Part shown: in pieces, positions 52,895-61,143 of the stretch
Layout of the letters: each line of letters starts with the position of its first letter
Numbering within the stretch: the stretch's first letter is position 1
Assembly (NCBI RefSeq): GCF_030687495.1
Contig: NZ_CP117435.1
Coordinates: 3,600,501-3,664,500 of the forward strand
Reading direction: 5' to 3'
From: Pseudomonas sp. FP453
GTDB lineage: Bacteria > Pseudomonadota > Gammaproteobacteria > Pseudomonadales > Pseudomonadaceae
DNA length: 64,000 bases
Notes under the pieces: generated by a model
The model's database searches: none
Seen by the model: the letters and a program-made list of their open reading frames with translations, nothing else
What the model was told of the DNA's origin: nothing
Program-made: the position numbers and the translations under genes

Positions 52895-55006
52895 TCAGCG
52901 CCAGCTCCAGGACACACCGGTGTAGATACCGCGACCATCCGCCGGCGTGGAACGCGCCATGTCCACACCCTTGTCGTCATAGCCCGGTGTGATGGTATTG
53001 GCGTAACGCCGGTTGGTGAGGTTGCGCAGGTCGACCCAGGCTTGCCAGTCCTGTTTCGGCGCGTCGTAGCCGAAGGTCGCGCCCACAATCGTGTAGGACG
53101 CGGCGTTGTAGGAGTTGGCGTAATCCACTGCCACTTTTGACGAATGCTCAGTGTTGAAACTGCTGTAGAACCCCGTCGGATGGCTATAGCGCAGTTGCCC
53201 CTGGTAATAGTGTTTGGGGATGCCCGGCAAGGTGTTGCCGCCGAAGCGGTCGTCGTCGCGGTAGTGGAAGTCGCTGAAGGTGTAGGCCTGGCGCAGGGCC
53301 AGCTTGCCGTTGCGGCCGCCGTCCCACAGCGGGCTGAGCAGGCTCAGTTCAACACCCTGATGCACGGTGGGGCTGGCGTTGTTTTCAGCGACGATGGCGT
53401 TTGTCGTGCCTGTTTGGGCCTGGGTTTCCACAGTGAGCAGTTCGTGGCGCACTTCGGAGCGGTACAGCGCCAGGTCCCATTGGCCGAACCCGTGTTCGCC
53501 GCGACCGCCGATTTCCAGGGTGGTGGCGGTCTGGTTTTTCAGGCTTATGCCTTCGCGCGCCATGCCCTTGGCTGGACCGCTGGTGAAGTACTTGTTGGAA
53601 CCCCAGATCATCGACCACGCATGCGGCGGCTCGACCGAGCGGCTCAGGTTGCCGTACACCTGCAATTGCGGGTTGACGTCGTAACGCAGGCCGATGCGCG
53701 GCGCGTAGTCCCAGTCGTGCTGGCTCAGCGGCGCATGGGTGTCCGGGTAGGTCACTTCGGTTTCACGGCGGGTGTAGATCGCCGCAAGGCCGGTGGTCAG
53801 CCACAGGTCGGGCACCAGTTCCAGGTCGTTGCCGATATGCAGCACGGTGTCGGAGCCCAGGTAGCTGTAGTCGCGGGTCTTGGTGCCGGGGGCATAGGTC
53901 GCAGTGTTGCCGGCCGGGATACGCACGTATTCCGCGCCACCGTTGTTGGGCATCGCCTGGGTAGTGCGCAGGCCGATCGTGGTTTTGCTGTCGTGGCCGA
54001 ACAGCGTGTCCTGGCGGATGTAATTAAGGGTGCTGCTGATGTCGGTGTAGGCGACTTTCAGGCGAATCGTGCCTTCGCGCAGGTCCATCGGATAGTCGTG
54101 ATACGCCAGGCCGAACTCGACGCGAGAATTGTCATCCAGTTGCAGGGTGGTCTTGTTGGCGATCCAGGTCGAGCCCGGTTGCAGACGCTTGGAGTCGCGG
54201 GCGGCGTTGAGGCTGTTGGCGGCGCGGGGGTCGTGGCTGATCTGCGCGCGGGTGAGTTTGCCCGGGGTGTCGTTGGTGGTTTCGCGGTAGCGGAAATAGA
54301 AACGGGTCTCCAGTTCCGGGCTGAAACGGTAGCCGAAATTGGCCGCCATGCCCTTGCCCGTGGCGGCGCTCTGGCGCTGGTAGCCGTCGGATTCGGAGTC
54401 GGTAAGGCTGATGTAGTAATCGGCATCCCCCAGCACCTGGCCGGAGCTGATCTCGCGCTGGGCGTAGCCTTTGCTGCCCGCCTCATAACGCAGTTGCAGC
54501 TTGGGCGCGTCATAGCCGGTACGGGTCACGTAGTTGACCGCGCCGCCCAAGGCCAACGCGCCCTGATCAAAACCGTTGGCGCCGCGCAGCACTTCGACGC
54601 GGCTTTGCCAGAGCGGGTCTTTCAACTCATAGGGCGTGCCGCCAGGGCCGGTCAGCGGCAGGCCATCGAACATTTCATACAAGCCCGAACCATGGGAACC
54701 GGGGCTGCGGTTCAGGCCCGAACCGCGGATCGACAGTTTCACCCCTTCGTTGTTCGCCGCCTTGGCGTACACCCCGGCCTGGTACTTGAACACGTCCTCG
54801 TTGGTGCTGACCCGCCCCTGCTGCACGCTGTTCATGTCGATGTAGTTGGTGCCACCGGGCACACTCTTGAGCTGGGCCTCGGCGATTTCGCCGGCGCTGG
54901 CTTCGCTGCTGGTGACTTCGACCGGGGCCAGTTGCAGGTCTTCGGCGTGCACCAGCGAGCTTAAGGTCAGGGCGGCAAACAGGAGCGGAGGTTGGCGCAA
55001 CAACAT
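52895..55006 (-). CDS. TonB-dependent siderophore-type receptor without signalling domain
   Basis: 703-residue outer-membrane receptor. Signal peptide 1-21, TonB box APVEVTSS right after the mature N-terminus, plug domain (VKLSIRGSGLNRSPGSHGSG, LRGANGFDQGALALGGAVNY) and a 22-strand barrel ending YTGVSWSWR with terminal aromatic. The ~80-residue STN signalling domain expected of a FecA-type partner of FecI/FecR is absent: the TonB box begins within eight residues of cleavage. ATG 55006 with AAGGA. Iron-siderophore uptake is likely from the FecIR context; ligand unknown. Confidence 0.92.
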   Translation of the reverse strand: MLLRQPPLLFAALTLSSLVHAEDLQLAPVEVTSSEASAGEIAEAQLKSVPGGTNYIDMNSVQQGRVSTNEDVFKYQAGVYAKAANNEGVKLSIRGSGLNRSPGSHGSGLYEMFDGLPLTGPGGTPYELKDPLWQSRVEVLRGANGFDQGALALGGAVNYVTRTGYDAPKLQLRYEAGSKGYAQREISSGQVLGDADYYISLTDSESDGYQRQSAATGKGMAANFGYRFSPELETRFYFRYRETTNDTPGKLTRAQISHDPRAANSLNAARDSKRLQPGSTWIANKTTLQLDDNSRVEFGLAYHDYPMDLREGTIRLKVAYTDISSTLNYIRQDTLFGHDSKTTIGLRTTQAMPNNGGAEYVRIPAGNTATYAPGTKTRDYSYLGSDTVLHIGNDLELVPDLWLTTGLAAIYTRRETEVTYPDTHAPLSQHDWDYAPRIGLRYDVNPQLQVYGNLSRSVEPPHAWSMIWGSNKYFTSGPAKGMAREGISLKNQTATTLEIGGRGEHGFGQWDLALYRSEVRHELLTVETQAQTGTTNAIVAENNASPTVHQGVELSLLSPLWDGGRNGKLALRQAYTFSDFHYRDDDRFGGNTLPGIPKHYYQGQLRYSHPTGFYSSFNTEHSSKVAVDYANSYNAASYTIVGATFGYDAPKQDWQAWVDLRNLTNRRYANTITPGYDDKGVDMARSTPADGRGIYTGVSWSWR

Positions 55007-55201
55007 GGGGCGGGTCCTTGGAATTCGGGGGGACGTAAAAGGCGGGGCCCAGATGGGAAGACAGGGACGCCCGGCAAGTCACGCCTGATTAACGAACCAG
55101 CGCCGTGGTGGAACAGGAAAAGATGTCCGATGCAGGACTTGCCAGCCACCCGAAGGAAACAATCGATCTAGCCACGCTGAAAATTCAGCGTCTGCATCAA
55201 C

Positions 55202-55447
55202 TCATCCGCCTCTGAGCCCCTGGGTAAACCGAAAGCCATACATTTCTTCGGTAGCCAAAATCCCGGCAAGGGTTTCGCACAACTGCACTTCCGTGGGCGA
55301 ATCACGCAGCAGTTTATGCGCAGGCAGTAACAACTCGGCGCAAACGCCTTGAACACTCGCGACGTCAATCACGGCAAACAGGATAAATCGCAGGCGGATT
55401 TCGCGTTCAGTCGGCCAACGCGTTTTTGACTTACCCAAGGCAGGCAC
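55202..55447 (-). CDS. small conserved-looking hypothetical protein
   Basis: 81 residues from GTG 55447; no clear ribosome site. Not recognised. Amphipathic and Leu-rich (FILFAVIDVASVQGVCAELL), no signal peptide; codon use is normal for the window, supporting reality. Lies upstream of the TonB receptor (about 195 bases) on the same strand. Confidence 0.5.
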   Translation of the reverse strand: MPALGKSKTRWPTEREIRLRFILFAVIDVASVQGVCAELLLPAHKLLRDSPTEVQLCETLAGILATEEMYGFRFTQGLRGG

Positions 55448-55552
55448 TCATTTTTTAAGAAAAGTCCGAGGCTATTGCCGAGTAGTAAGCGTTTCAAGGC
55501 GCCTGTGTGACGTTAGGCCCATTCCTACATAGGAAAGAGAAACAGCGCACTC

Positions 55553-56452
55553 CTAAACATCACTCGGTCGCGTGCGCGTCGCTTGCCAGCACATCAGCGA
55601 ACCCACAGTCACCAACACGGCGCCCTGCCAGAACTGTGCGGTCAGGTGGGCCCCCAGCCACACGGCGGCAAATGCCGACGACAACACCGGCGCAGAATAC
55701 GAGGCCGTGGCCAGCAGGGTCAGGTTGCCGCGCAGGATGCCCAGGTTCCACAGCGCGTAGCCGCCGGCCATGGCGATGCCCGCCGCGCCCAGTTGCAGGC
55801 TGCTGTTGAGGGTGAACGCGGGCAGCACTTCAGTGCTCAGCGCGTATTTCAACCAAAGGACAGCGGCGGCCAGGGTAAAAAACAGCATCACCAGGTTTTG
55901 CCCACCGGCGTAGCGCCGGGTGACGTTGCAGTACAACGCGAACGTGACCGCGCAGCCCAGGGCGAGGCTGTAGCTCAGGGGGTTGGTGCTCACGTTGGCG
56001 ACAAGGGTGGCCAATGCCAGGCCATCACCGCTCACCACCCACACGATGCCAAATAACGCCAGTGCGGTGCCAGGCAGGATCAGCCAGCGGGCTTTCTGCC
56101 CATTCATGACAATCGCGAGCAAAACGGTCAGGCAGGGCCACAGGTAGTTCACCACCCCAAGCTCAATCGCCTGGTTGCGAGTGCTGGCGTAACCCAATGC
56201 CAGCGACAGGCACAATTCGTACGCCACAAACAGCGCACTGCCCACAATCAGATAGAACCAAGAGGTCGCGCGCACCCGCGGCCGTCCTAGGAACAACACC
56301 AACAACACCGCCCCCAAGGTGTAGATCAACGCCGCGCCGCCCAATGGGCCGAACAGTTCACTGACACTGCGGATAAGCCCGGCGGCGGTACTCCACAGGA
56401 GAATCGCTACCAAACCGCATGCAGTGGCTGCACGCTCGCTGTTGATCTGCAT
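55553..56452 (-). CDS. yddG: aromatic amino acid exporter YddG (DMT superfamily)
   Basis: 299-residue ten-helix transporter, co-linear with E. coli YddG: LLWSTAAGLIRSVSELFGPL, YELCLSLALGYASTRNQAIE, VNYLWPCLTVLLAIVMNGQK, LWNLGILRGNLTLLATASY and SLMCWQATRTR. YddG exports Phe, Tyr, Trp and some other metabolites. ATG 56452. Single gene, no regulator adjacent. Confidence 0.92.
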   Translation of the reverse strand: MQINSERAATACGLVAILLWSTAAGLIRSVSELFGPLGGAALIYTLGAVLLVLFLGRPRVRATSWFYLIVGSALFVAYELCLSLALGYASTRNQAIELGVVNYLWPCLTVLLAIVMNGQKARWLILPGTALALFGIVWVVSGDGLALATLVANVSTNPLSYSLALGCAVTFALYCNVTRRYAGGQNLVMLFFTLAAAVLWLKYALSTEVLPAFTLNSSLQLGAAGIAMAGGYALWNLGILRGNLTLLATASYSAPVLSSAFAAVWLGAHLTAQFWQGAVLVTVGSLMCWQATRTRPSDV

Positions 56453-56561
56453 GGGAACCTCGTGGGTAAAACGGGAGGGATGAAATGCGGCGCAAGCCGT
56501 CTATTACGCTGCAACTGGACATTTTTAGCCACACGAATGTAAAGCCGCACAGGTGAGGAGC

Positions 56562-57317
56562 CTACTGCACCGGCAGAAAATTCATCAGCAACAAGCTCTG
56601 CGCATAGTTGACGCCGATACGCCGGTAGCGCTCATCCAGCAGCTGAGTCAACAGGTCGAGCCGCGCAACAATCTTGCCGAACTCCACGGCAAAGCTGAGG
56701 TTGCTGCCCTCCTCCGAGATTTCATTGGAAAACAGCAGCAACACCCCGTTGGCATCCTGGCGCTGGCTGAGCAGCCAGGTGGCCTTCTCGATGTTGCGCG
56801 CAGCGTTGCTGACGAATTGCGGGTTGATCGAGTCAGTGATGTAGAACTCGGTGCGCCCGCCATGGGCGGTGACGATCATGCTGCCGATCGCATAGATGAA
56901 GGCGCCAACCCGGTCGCCGCGAAATTCGGGGCTCAGGGAGTAACTCAATGCAGCCAGGTCGCGACGTTCGCCGAGGGCCGGCAGTGAACGGCGGTTCTCG
57001 ATCGCCAGGCGGATTTCCCGGGCCGCGCTCACCGCATCCGGGTAACCCGATTGCCGCCATTGGCTGGGGTTGCGCAGGTAGAGTTTGTTCATCAGCAGAT
57101 ACAGGCTTTGCAGGTTGTCGCGCATGCCCAGGGTCGCCATGCGATCGACGCTGGTCTGGAAGAACTCATCCGGCTTGCCGTTGCTGAACTGCTTGGCCAT
57201 GTCCTGTGCCTGCTGCTGGCTGCAACCGGCGACACACAGCAGGAACGCGGCAACCAAGAGCAGTGGTTGACGCGTCCGGCGACGTTTACATCTGGCTTTC
57301 AGGTGATCTATCGGCAC
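56562..57317 (-). CDS. lipoprotein of unknown function
   Basis: 251 residues from GTG 57317. An unusually basic n-region (KARCKRRRTRQ) precedes the hydrophobic segment LLLVAAFLLCVAGC, whose Cys32 is the lipidation site. The mature part is mostly helical and polar (QSLYLLMNKLYLRNPSQWRQ, EFYITDSINPQFVSNAARNI) and is recognisable only as a conserved Pseudomonas-type lipoprotein. No enzyme motif seen. GTG is required because the next Met lies beyond the lipobox. Confidence 0.75.
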   Translation of the reverse strand: MPIDHLKARCKRRRTRQPLLLVAAFLLCVAGCSQQQAQDMAKQFSNGKPDEFFQTSVDRMATLGMRDNLQSLYLLMNKLYLRNPSQWRQSGYPDAVSAAREIRLAIENRRSLPALGERRDLAALSYSLSPEFRGDRVGAFIYAIGSMIVTAHGGRTEFYITDSINPQFVSNAARNIEKATWLLSQRQDANGVLLLFSNEISEEGSNLSFAVEFGKIVARLDLLTQLLDERYRRIGVNYAQSLLLMNFLPVQ

Positions 57318-57405
57318 CAGGTCTCGCTCTTGTGTCCACGGGGAATGAATGTGGCTGGGTCACAGATAGAGCGGGGAAATGCGAAAAAGTGCGATAGGCG
57401 ATGGC

Positions 57406-57702
57406 TTAAACCGCCGGCTCAAGCAGCAAAACCGTGGAAGGCCCGGCGCGGAATGTAGGATTGTGCCGACTGGCTTCTTCCATATGAGCCGTACGGTGGT
57501 GGGCTTCCAGCGCGGCTTTTGATGCCCACTTCTCGATCAGCACAAAGCTGTCAGGGTTGCCCGCCACGGGATGCAGGTCGTATTGAATGCACCCCTCCTC
57601 AGCCCTGACCAGCGGAGCCAGCGTCTCAAACGCCGCCAACTGGTCGGAACCTCGACCCGGCTGAGTAGTGATAATGACGACAAGCCGTACTTCATCTGAC
57701 AT
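57406..57702 (-). CDS. ABM-domain protein (putative quinol/antibiotic monooxygenase, YgiN-like)
   Basis: 98 residues forming one dimeric alpha-beta barrel domain: RLVVIITTQPGRGSDQLAAF, EEGCIQYDLHPVAGNPDSFV, EKWASKAALEAHHRTAHMEE. Size and motifs match YgiN/LsrG-type monooxygenases. Substrate unknown. ATG 57702; a small GTGGG/CCCAC hairpin sits 18-34 bases upstream. Confidence 0.88.
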   Translation of the reverse strand: MSDEVRLVVIITTQPGRGSDQLAAFETLAPLVRAEEGCIQYDLHPVAGNPDSFVLIEKWASKAALEAHHRTAHMEEASRHNPTFRAGPSTVLLLEPAV

Positions 57703-57861
57703 GGACTACACCCTGCAATGTGGGAAAAGAACCCACAGAGTATGCCAGCCGCGTAGCCGTCGCACAGTCCTACAAAAAGATCGCACCAGGTGCTGTCCTT
57801 TCACACCGTTTTCACAGTCAAGCGCTTATGGTCAAACCAGCTCCTAATGAACATCCCTTTT

Positions 57862-57892
57862 AGCCCGTGCTCCCCATCACGGGCTTTTCTTT
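57862..57892 (+). terminator. plus-strand Rho-independent terminator without an assigned gene
   Basis: AGCCCGTG and CACGGGCT form an 8-base stem with an 8-base loop, followed by TTTCTTTG on the plus strand. No plus-strand gene precedes it, and the hairpin overlaps the last codons of the minus-strand gene at 57877. It may end a small RNA starting near 57790-57830. Confidence 0.6.
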
Positions 57893-58080
57893 GTCTGCGA
57901 TTTGGTGAAGTTCCGAAAACGGCCCCGGTTATCCCACGCGTAAAACACCACGTGCGGCGCCATCATCACCGCGAACATTCCCCAGAACCCGACGAGGCCC
58001 GCGCCATGCAAGGCGCCTCCGATTGCGATAACAATAAAAAGTCCGACCATTCGCAGTGTTTCCGTTTTGATTCCTTTCAC
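57877..58080 (-). CDS. small inner-membrane protein
   Basis: 67 residues from GTG 58080, chosen because GGAGG lies six bases upstream. Two hydrophobic segments (MVGLFIVIAIGGALHGAGLV and GFWGMFAVMMAPHVVFYAW) and a basic C-terminus (NFTKSQTKKSP). Not recognised beyond a two-helix membrane protein. Its final codons lie inside the plus-strand terminator hairpin. Confidence 0.7.
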   Translation of the reverse strand: MKGIKTETLRMVGLFIVIAIGGALHGAGLVGFWGMFAVMMAPHVVFYAWDNRGRFRNFTKSQTKKSP

Positions 58081-58151
58081 GTCACGCCTCCTTGAGTTCG
58101 GCCGCAAGAATACCCCGAACACCCACGTGCCACTAGCAGGCCGAGGCGAGC

Positions 58152-59313
58152 CTAGCCAGGCAGCGGCGGCGCCAACCGCAAGGTATTGCGCCCCATGCCC
58201 TTGGCCTCATACAGCGCCGCATCCGCGCGGGCCAGCAGGCTGGCGGCGGTGTCGGACGCCGCCCCTGGCACCCCGCAACACACACCGATACTGATCCGCA
58301 CCGCAATGCTTGACGCCCCATACCCCCGCCGGCGTCTCGGCCAGCGAAGCGCGCAGCTCATCGAGTACCGCCACCGCGCCTTCAGGGCTGGTGCCCGGCA
58401 GCAACAGCAGAAACTCCTCGCCGCCATAACGGCCGATGCTGTCGGATTGGCGCAGACGCTGTGACAGGTGCCCGGCACAGTGAACAATCACTTCATCCCC
58501 CGCCAGATGGCCGTGCACATCATTGATCTGCTTGAAGTGGTCGATATCCACCATCGCCACCGCCAGACTGGAGCCGTCGCGACGTGCGCGCTCCAGCTCC
58601 TTGGCGAACTGTTCGAGGATCGCCCGACGGTTGAGAATGCCGGTCAACACATCGCGCAACGCCAGGTACTGAAAGCGCGATTCACTGCGCTCCTTGGACA
58701 GCAACACCAGGCCCAGCGAAATCATCATCGCCGTGAACGTGCCGATACTCACCGAGATGGTTTGCTTGAGGTTGCTGACGTCATAGCGCATTTCCGCCGC
58801 ACCGCCGCCGAACACCGCCACCACACGCATGCCCAGGCCAATCAGGCTGATGCTCGAGCCAATGATCAACAACAGGCGCGCCCGCCCCTGGGCGGGGATG
58901 TAGCGCAGGGTCCAATAGATGATCAACGCGCACTGCAACATCAACACAAAGGTGGCGGCGAGCATGCGCGGTTCCAGGGTGTCGATCAGGCTGGCCATCA
59001 ACACCGCCATCAGCACCGCAGGCGCAAACGCCCGCCACCAGGCGACAGGCAGCTCAACGATGCGAAACACGCTGGCACCGTAAAAAGCCAACGCCACGGC
59101 CAGCAGCGTATTGGCGACGCCGTAGGTAAACCACAACGGCGCATGCCCGTAGAAGGTGTAGCCGATGTAGGCCAAAGCGTGGGCCAGCAAGCCGAAGCCA
59201 ATGGTGAGCAGGCTGTCACCCCGATTGAACTGGCCGACCAGGATCAGACAAAACGCCATGATCGTCGCCACCAGGGCGACACAGGCAAAAAGCGTGGGGG
59301 TATGGGCGATCAT
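58152..59313 (-). pseudogene. membrane diguanylate cyclase (GGDEF), frameshifted near C-terminus
   Basis: About 386 residues if one base is removed. N-terminal half has seven hydrophobic helices (about 5-190); the GGDEF domain has DIDHFKQINDVHGHLAGDEV, the inhibitory-site RQSD five residues before the signature, and an intact GGEEF, so the enzyme should be active. The frame breaks at a run of five C (58323-58327, plus strand); four would join AETPAG to YGASSIAVRISIGV and restore the expected end ALYEAKGMGRNTLRL. As written, the frame from ATG 59313 runs to 58207 with an aberrant tail. Either a sequencing indel or a real truncation that removes the last strands of the domain. Confidence 0.85.
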
Positions 59314-59412
59314 GGAGGGCTCACCGGGCGCTGTTGGCAGCTGTTGTGACGGCTAGTCTAGTTGAGCAGGCCCGGTGTCGATATGGGTTTGTCGGTACTG
59401 TGTTTCGTGGTG

Positions 59413-59818
59413 CTACAGGGTGATGGACGTCGCGGGGTAGAACAGCGTGTTGAGCACGAACAGAATCATCCAGAAGCCAATTTCCAGGGTTTCGGTAATG
59501 GGCTGAATGCGCTTCAGCGCGCCATAGACATGCACGACAAACATCAACGCAAACACCACAAACAGCACATCGAAGGCGTAGCTGAAACTGGTGCCGGTGG
59601 TGACCGAGCGCAACATGGCCGCTTCCACCACCAGGATGAATGCCCCCAGGCAGCGGCCAAAATAGATCGCCAAATGCTGGTGCTCGGGAATCGTCCAGCG
59701 CATGGCGCGCGCCCAGGCGATCGGCGCGATAAAAATCGGCAGGGCGAAAAACAGCGTGGTGACCACCATCAGGGTGGTGAGGTAGAGGTGGCTGTAGTGG
59801 GGCGTAGTAACCGAGCAT
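59413..59818 (-). pseudogene. small membrane protein, apparent frameshift after residue 6
   Basis: ATG 59818 has a good AAGGA site eight bases upstream but its frame fails after MLGYYAP. The main body (MVVTTLFFALPIFIAPIAWA onward, four helices) is in another frame starting at ATG 59769, which has no ribosome site. Removing one G from the GGGG run at 59799-59802 joins them into 134 residues (MLGYYAHYSHLYLTTLMVV). Not recognised functionally; an integral inner-membrane protein. Possibly a sequencing indel. Confidence 0.65.
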
Positions 59819-59933
59819 TGTTAGCGTCCTTGTCCGTGAGCAGTGTCGGTTGGCAGGATTGCAGCCGAAAATGCTCACGTCCAATGGAAGCGGGGCTTGC
59901 AGGACCAAAGAGAACAGGCTTGGGTGAGTGGGA

Positions 59934-60482
59934 TTAGTACGGAAGGTGGGCGCTGGACAACCCATGAATGACATCCGCAGCCATCTTTTCAGCAGGGCTC
60001 ATCCCATCAATTCGTAAGACCGGAGCCGTTTGCCCTGTCAGCCACGCCTCATGCCATGCGCGATTACGTCCTGAAAAGCTCGGGTCGTCATACTGCGAGG
60101 CCCACTCGCGAAAGGCGATGTGAATCCCATGCATATCGCCACCCGGTGCGATCCGTTCGCCAAAACGCTCCGTCTCGCGTGCAGCCAGCCGCTCCAGGCG
60201 AACGGGCGTGGGTGTCACAACGAATACAATCAGATCGACTGCGGCAATCAGCGCATCTCCCCAGCCCATGCAGGAGCCGGTCAGCACCCACTCATCGCCA
60301 CCGAATGCTTGCCGGATCAATGACACGCGCTCATTGGCGGGTCGCTTGGTCGTAAACGGCGGGTTGGTGGGCATCCAGTAAAAATCATCGACATCGACGT
60401 GCGGCATGGCGAGCAGGCTGGCGAGGTTTTGGCCCAGGGTGGTCACGCCTGCGCAGGAGGCTCCGGTGATGTAGATCCGCAT
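59934..60482 (-). CDS. P-loop adenylate-kinase-like protein with atypical Walker A
   Basis: 182 residues resembling small AAA/adenylate kinase-like ATPases. The N-terminal loop reads GASCAGVTTLG: the Walker A lysine is replaced by Val. Relatives of this family also lack Lys (GASGSGTTT). DVDDFYWMPTNPPFTTKRP and VLTGSCMGWGD fit a nucleotide- or substrate-lid region. Predicted small-molecule kinase or nucleotide-binding protein. ATG 60482. Single gene. Confidence 0.8.
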   Translation of the reverse strand: MRIYITGASCAGVTTLGQNLASLLAMPHVDVDDFYWMPTNPPFTTKRPANERVSLIRQAFGGDEWVLTGSCMGWGDALIAAVDLIVFVVTPTPVRLERLAARETERFGERIAPGGDMHGIHIAFREWASQYDDPSFSGRNRAWHEAWLTGQTAPVLRIDGMSPAEKMAADVIHGLSSAHLPY

Positions 60483-60509
60483 TTGTTACTCCGTGAACAT
60501 CAGTGGAGC

Positions 60510-60719
60510 TCAAGGCCGGGGGTGTTTATTTTGCAGGATGTGGCCACCAATCATTCGGCAACTGCCTGATGGCTGACAGGTTGCAGATCACCACCCAGAC
60601 GCAACCGCTCGACAGCGCACGAACGCGAGGTCGTTGTATTCGAAAATGTCATTGTTGAGCTGCCAGATCTCGTCCGGTGTTGGCACTTCCCTGCCAGAAA
60701 TCTCCAGGTCCGCTTTCAC
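60510..60719 (-). CDS. small hypothetical protein, coupled to upstream membrane protein
   Basis: 69 residues from GTG 60719, which overlaps the stop of the preceding 59-residue gene (GTGA). Begins VKADLEISGREVPTPDEIWQ and contains a hydrophobic stretch RAVAWVVICNL; ends at TGA 60510. Composition looks protein-like and the coupling supports reality, but it is not recognised and could be a chance frame. Confidence 0.45.
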
Positions 60720-60895
60720 TTTTGGCGCCGTGTCACGAACGAAGGAAGTACAAACAGCACCAAACCTCCCGCCAGAATACCTACTCCAAACGTGTGCATG
60801 AAACCTTCGGCGTTCATTGCGAGGGTGGCTACGCCCGCCACCACCCCGGCAATGCCTACGATTCGAATGTTTTTATTCGGCGACTTCAATTCCAT
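60716..60895 (-). CDS. small two-helix membrane protein
   Basis: 59 residues from ATG 60895 with AGGGAG ten bases upstream. A basic N-terminus (MELKSPNKNIR) is followed by IVGIAGVVAGVATLAM and VGILAGGLVLFVLPSF, then RRQK: a positive-inside two-helix membrane protein. Function unknown. Overlaps the next small gene by four bases. Confidence 0.65.
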   Translation of the reverse strand: MELKSPNKNIRIVGIAGVVAGVATLAMNAEGFMHTFGVGILAGGLVLFVLPSFVTRRQK

Positions 60896-61007
60896 GGCGT
60901 TGAGGCTCCCTTTAAAAATTGGTTGAGTCTATCTCAGTGCATCCGGTTCAAATCCATGGAAAGCGGCCAATGAAATTCTTGATCTGGGGGGGATGGAGGC
61001 CAGAAAC

Positions 61008-61034
61008 ACAAAAGCCCCGCTTTCGCGAGGCTTT
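61008..61034 (-). terminator. Rho-independent terminator
   Basis: On the minus strand AAAGCCTCGC-GAAA-GCGGGGCTTTT, the hairpin type usual behind Pseudomonas tRNA genes. It ends whatever is transcribed from the lipoprotein gene at 61144-61641 through the tRNA-like remnant. Confidence 0.85.
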
Positions 61035-61043
61035 CGTCTGAAT

Positions 61044-61080
61044 CTTGGCGCAAACCAGGAGTTCGAACCCTGGGAGTGCG
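61044..61080 (-). other. tRNA 3'-end-like remnant
   Basis: Minus strand contains CAGGGTTCGAACTCCTG (61072-61056), a complete T-arm shape (5-bp stem with one G-T pair, TTCGAAC loop), followed by GTTTGCGCCA and then the tRNA-type terminator. The rest of a tRNA cannot be built upstream, so this is at most a fragment, for example an integration scar. Confidence 0.35.
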
Positions 61081-61143
61081 GCGTCCTGCGAAGCCTTTTC
61101 AGCGCTTCCTTAATGGCTAAAGACGCACTCTAACGTGGAAACG

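Noticed and set aside
52431..53140. Several overlapping repeated peptides of 115-138 residues
   Set aside because: They are translations of the 133-bp REP tandem array; identical peptides recur at the repeat period and there is no ribosome site.
60677..60973. 98-residue plus-strand frame
   Set aside because: Antisense to the two small minus-strand genes, no ribosome site and no protein-like hydrophobic pattern.
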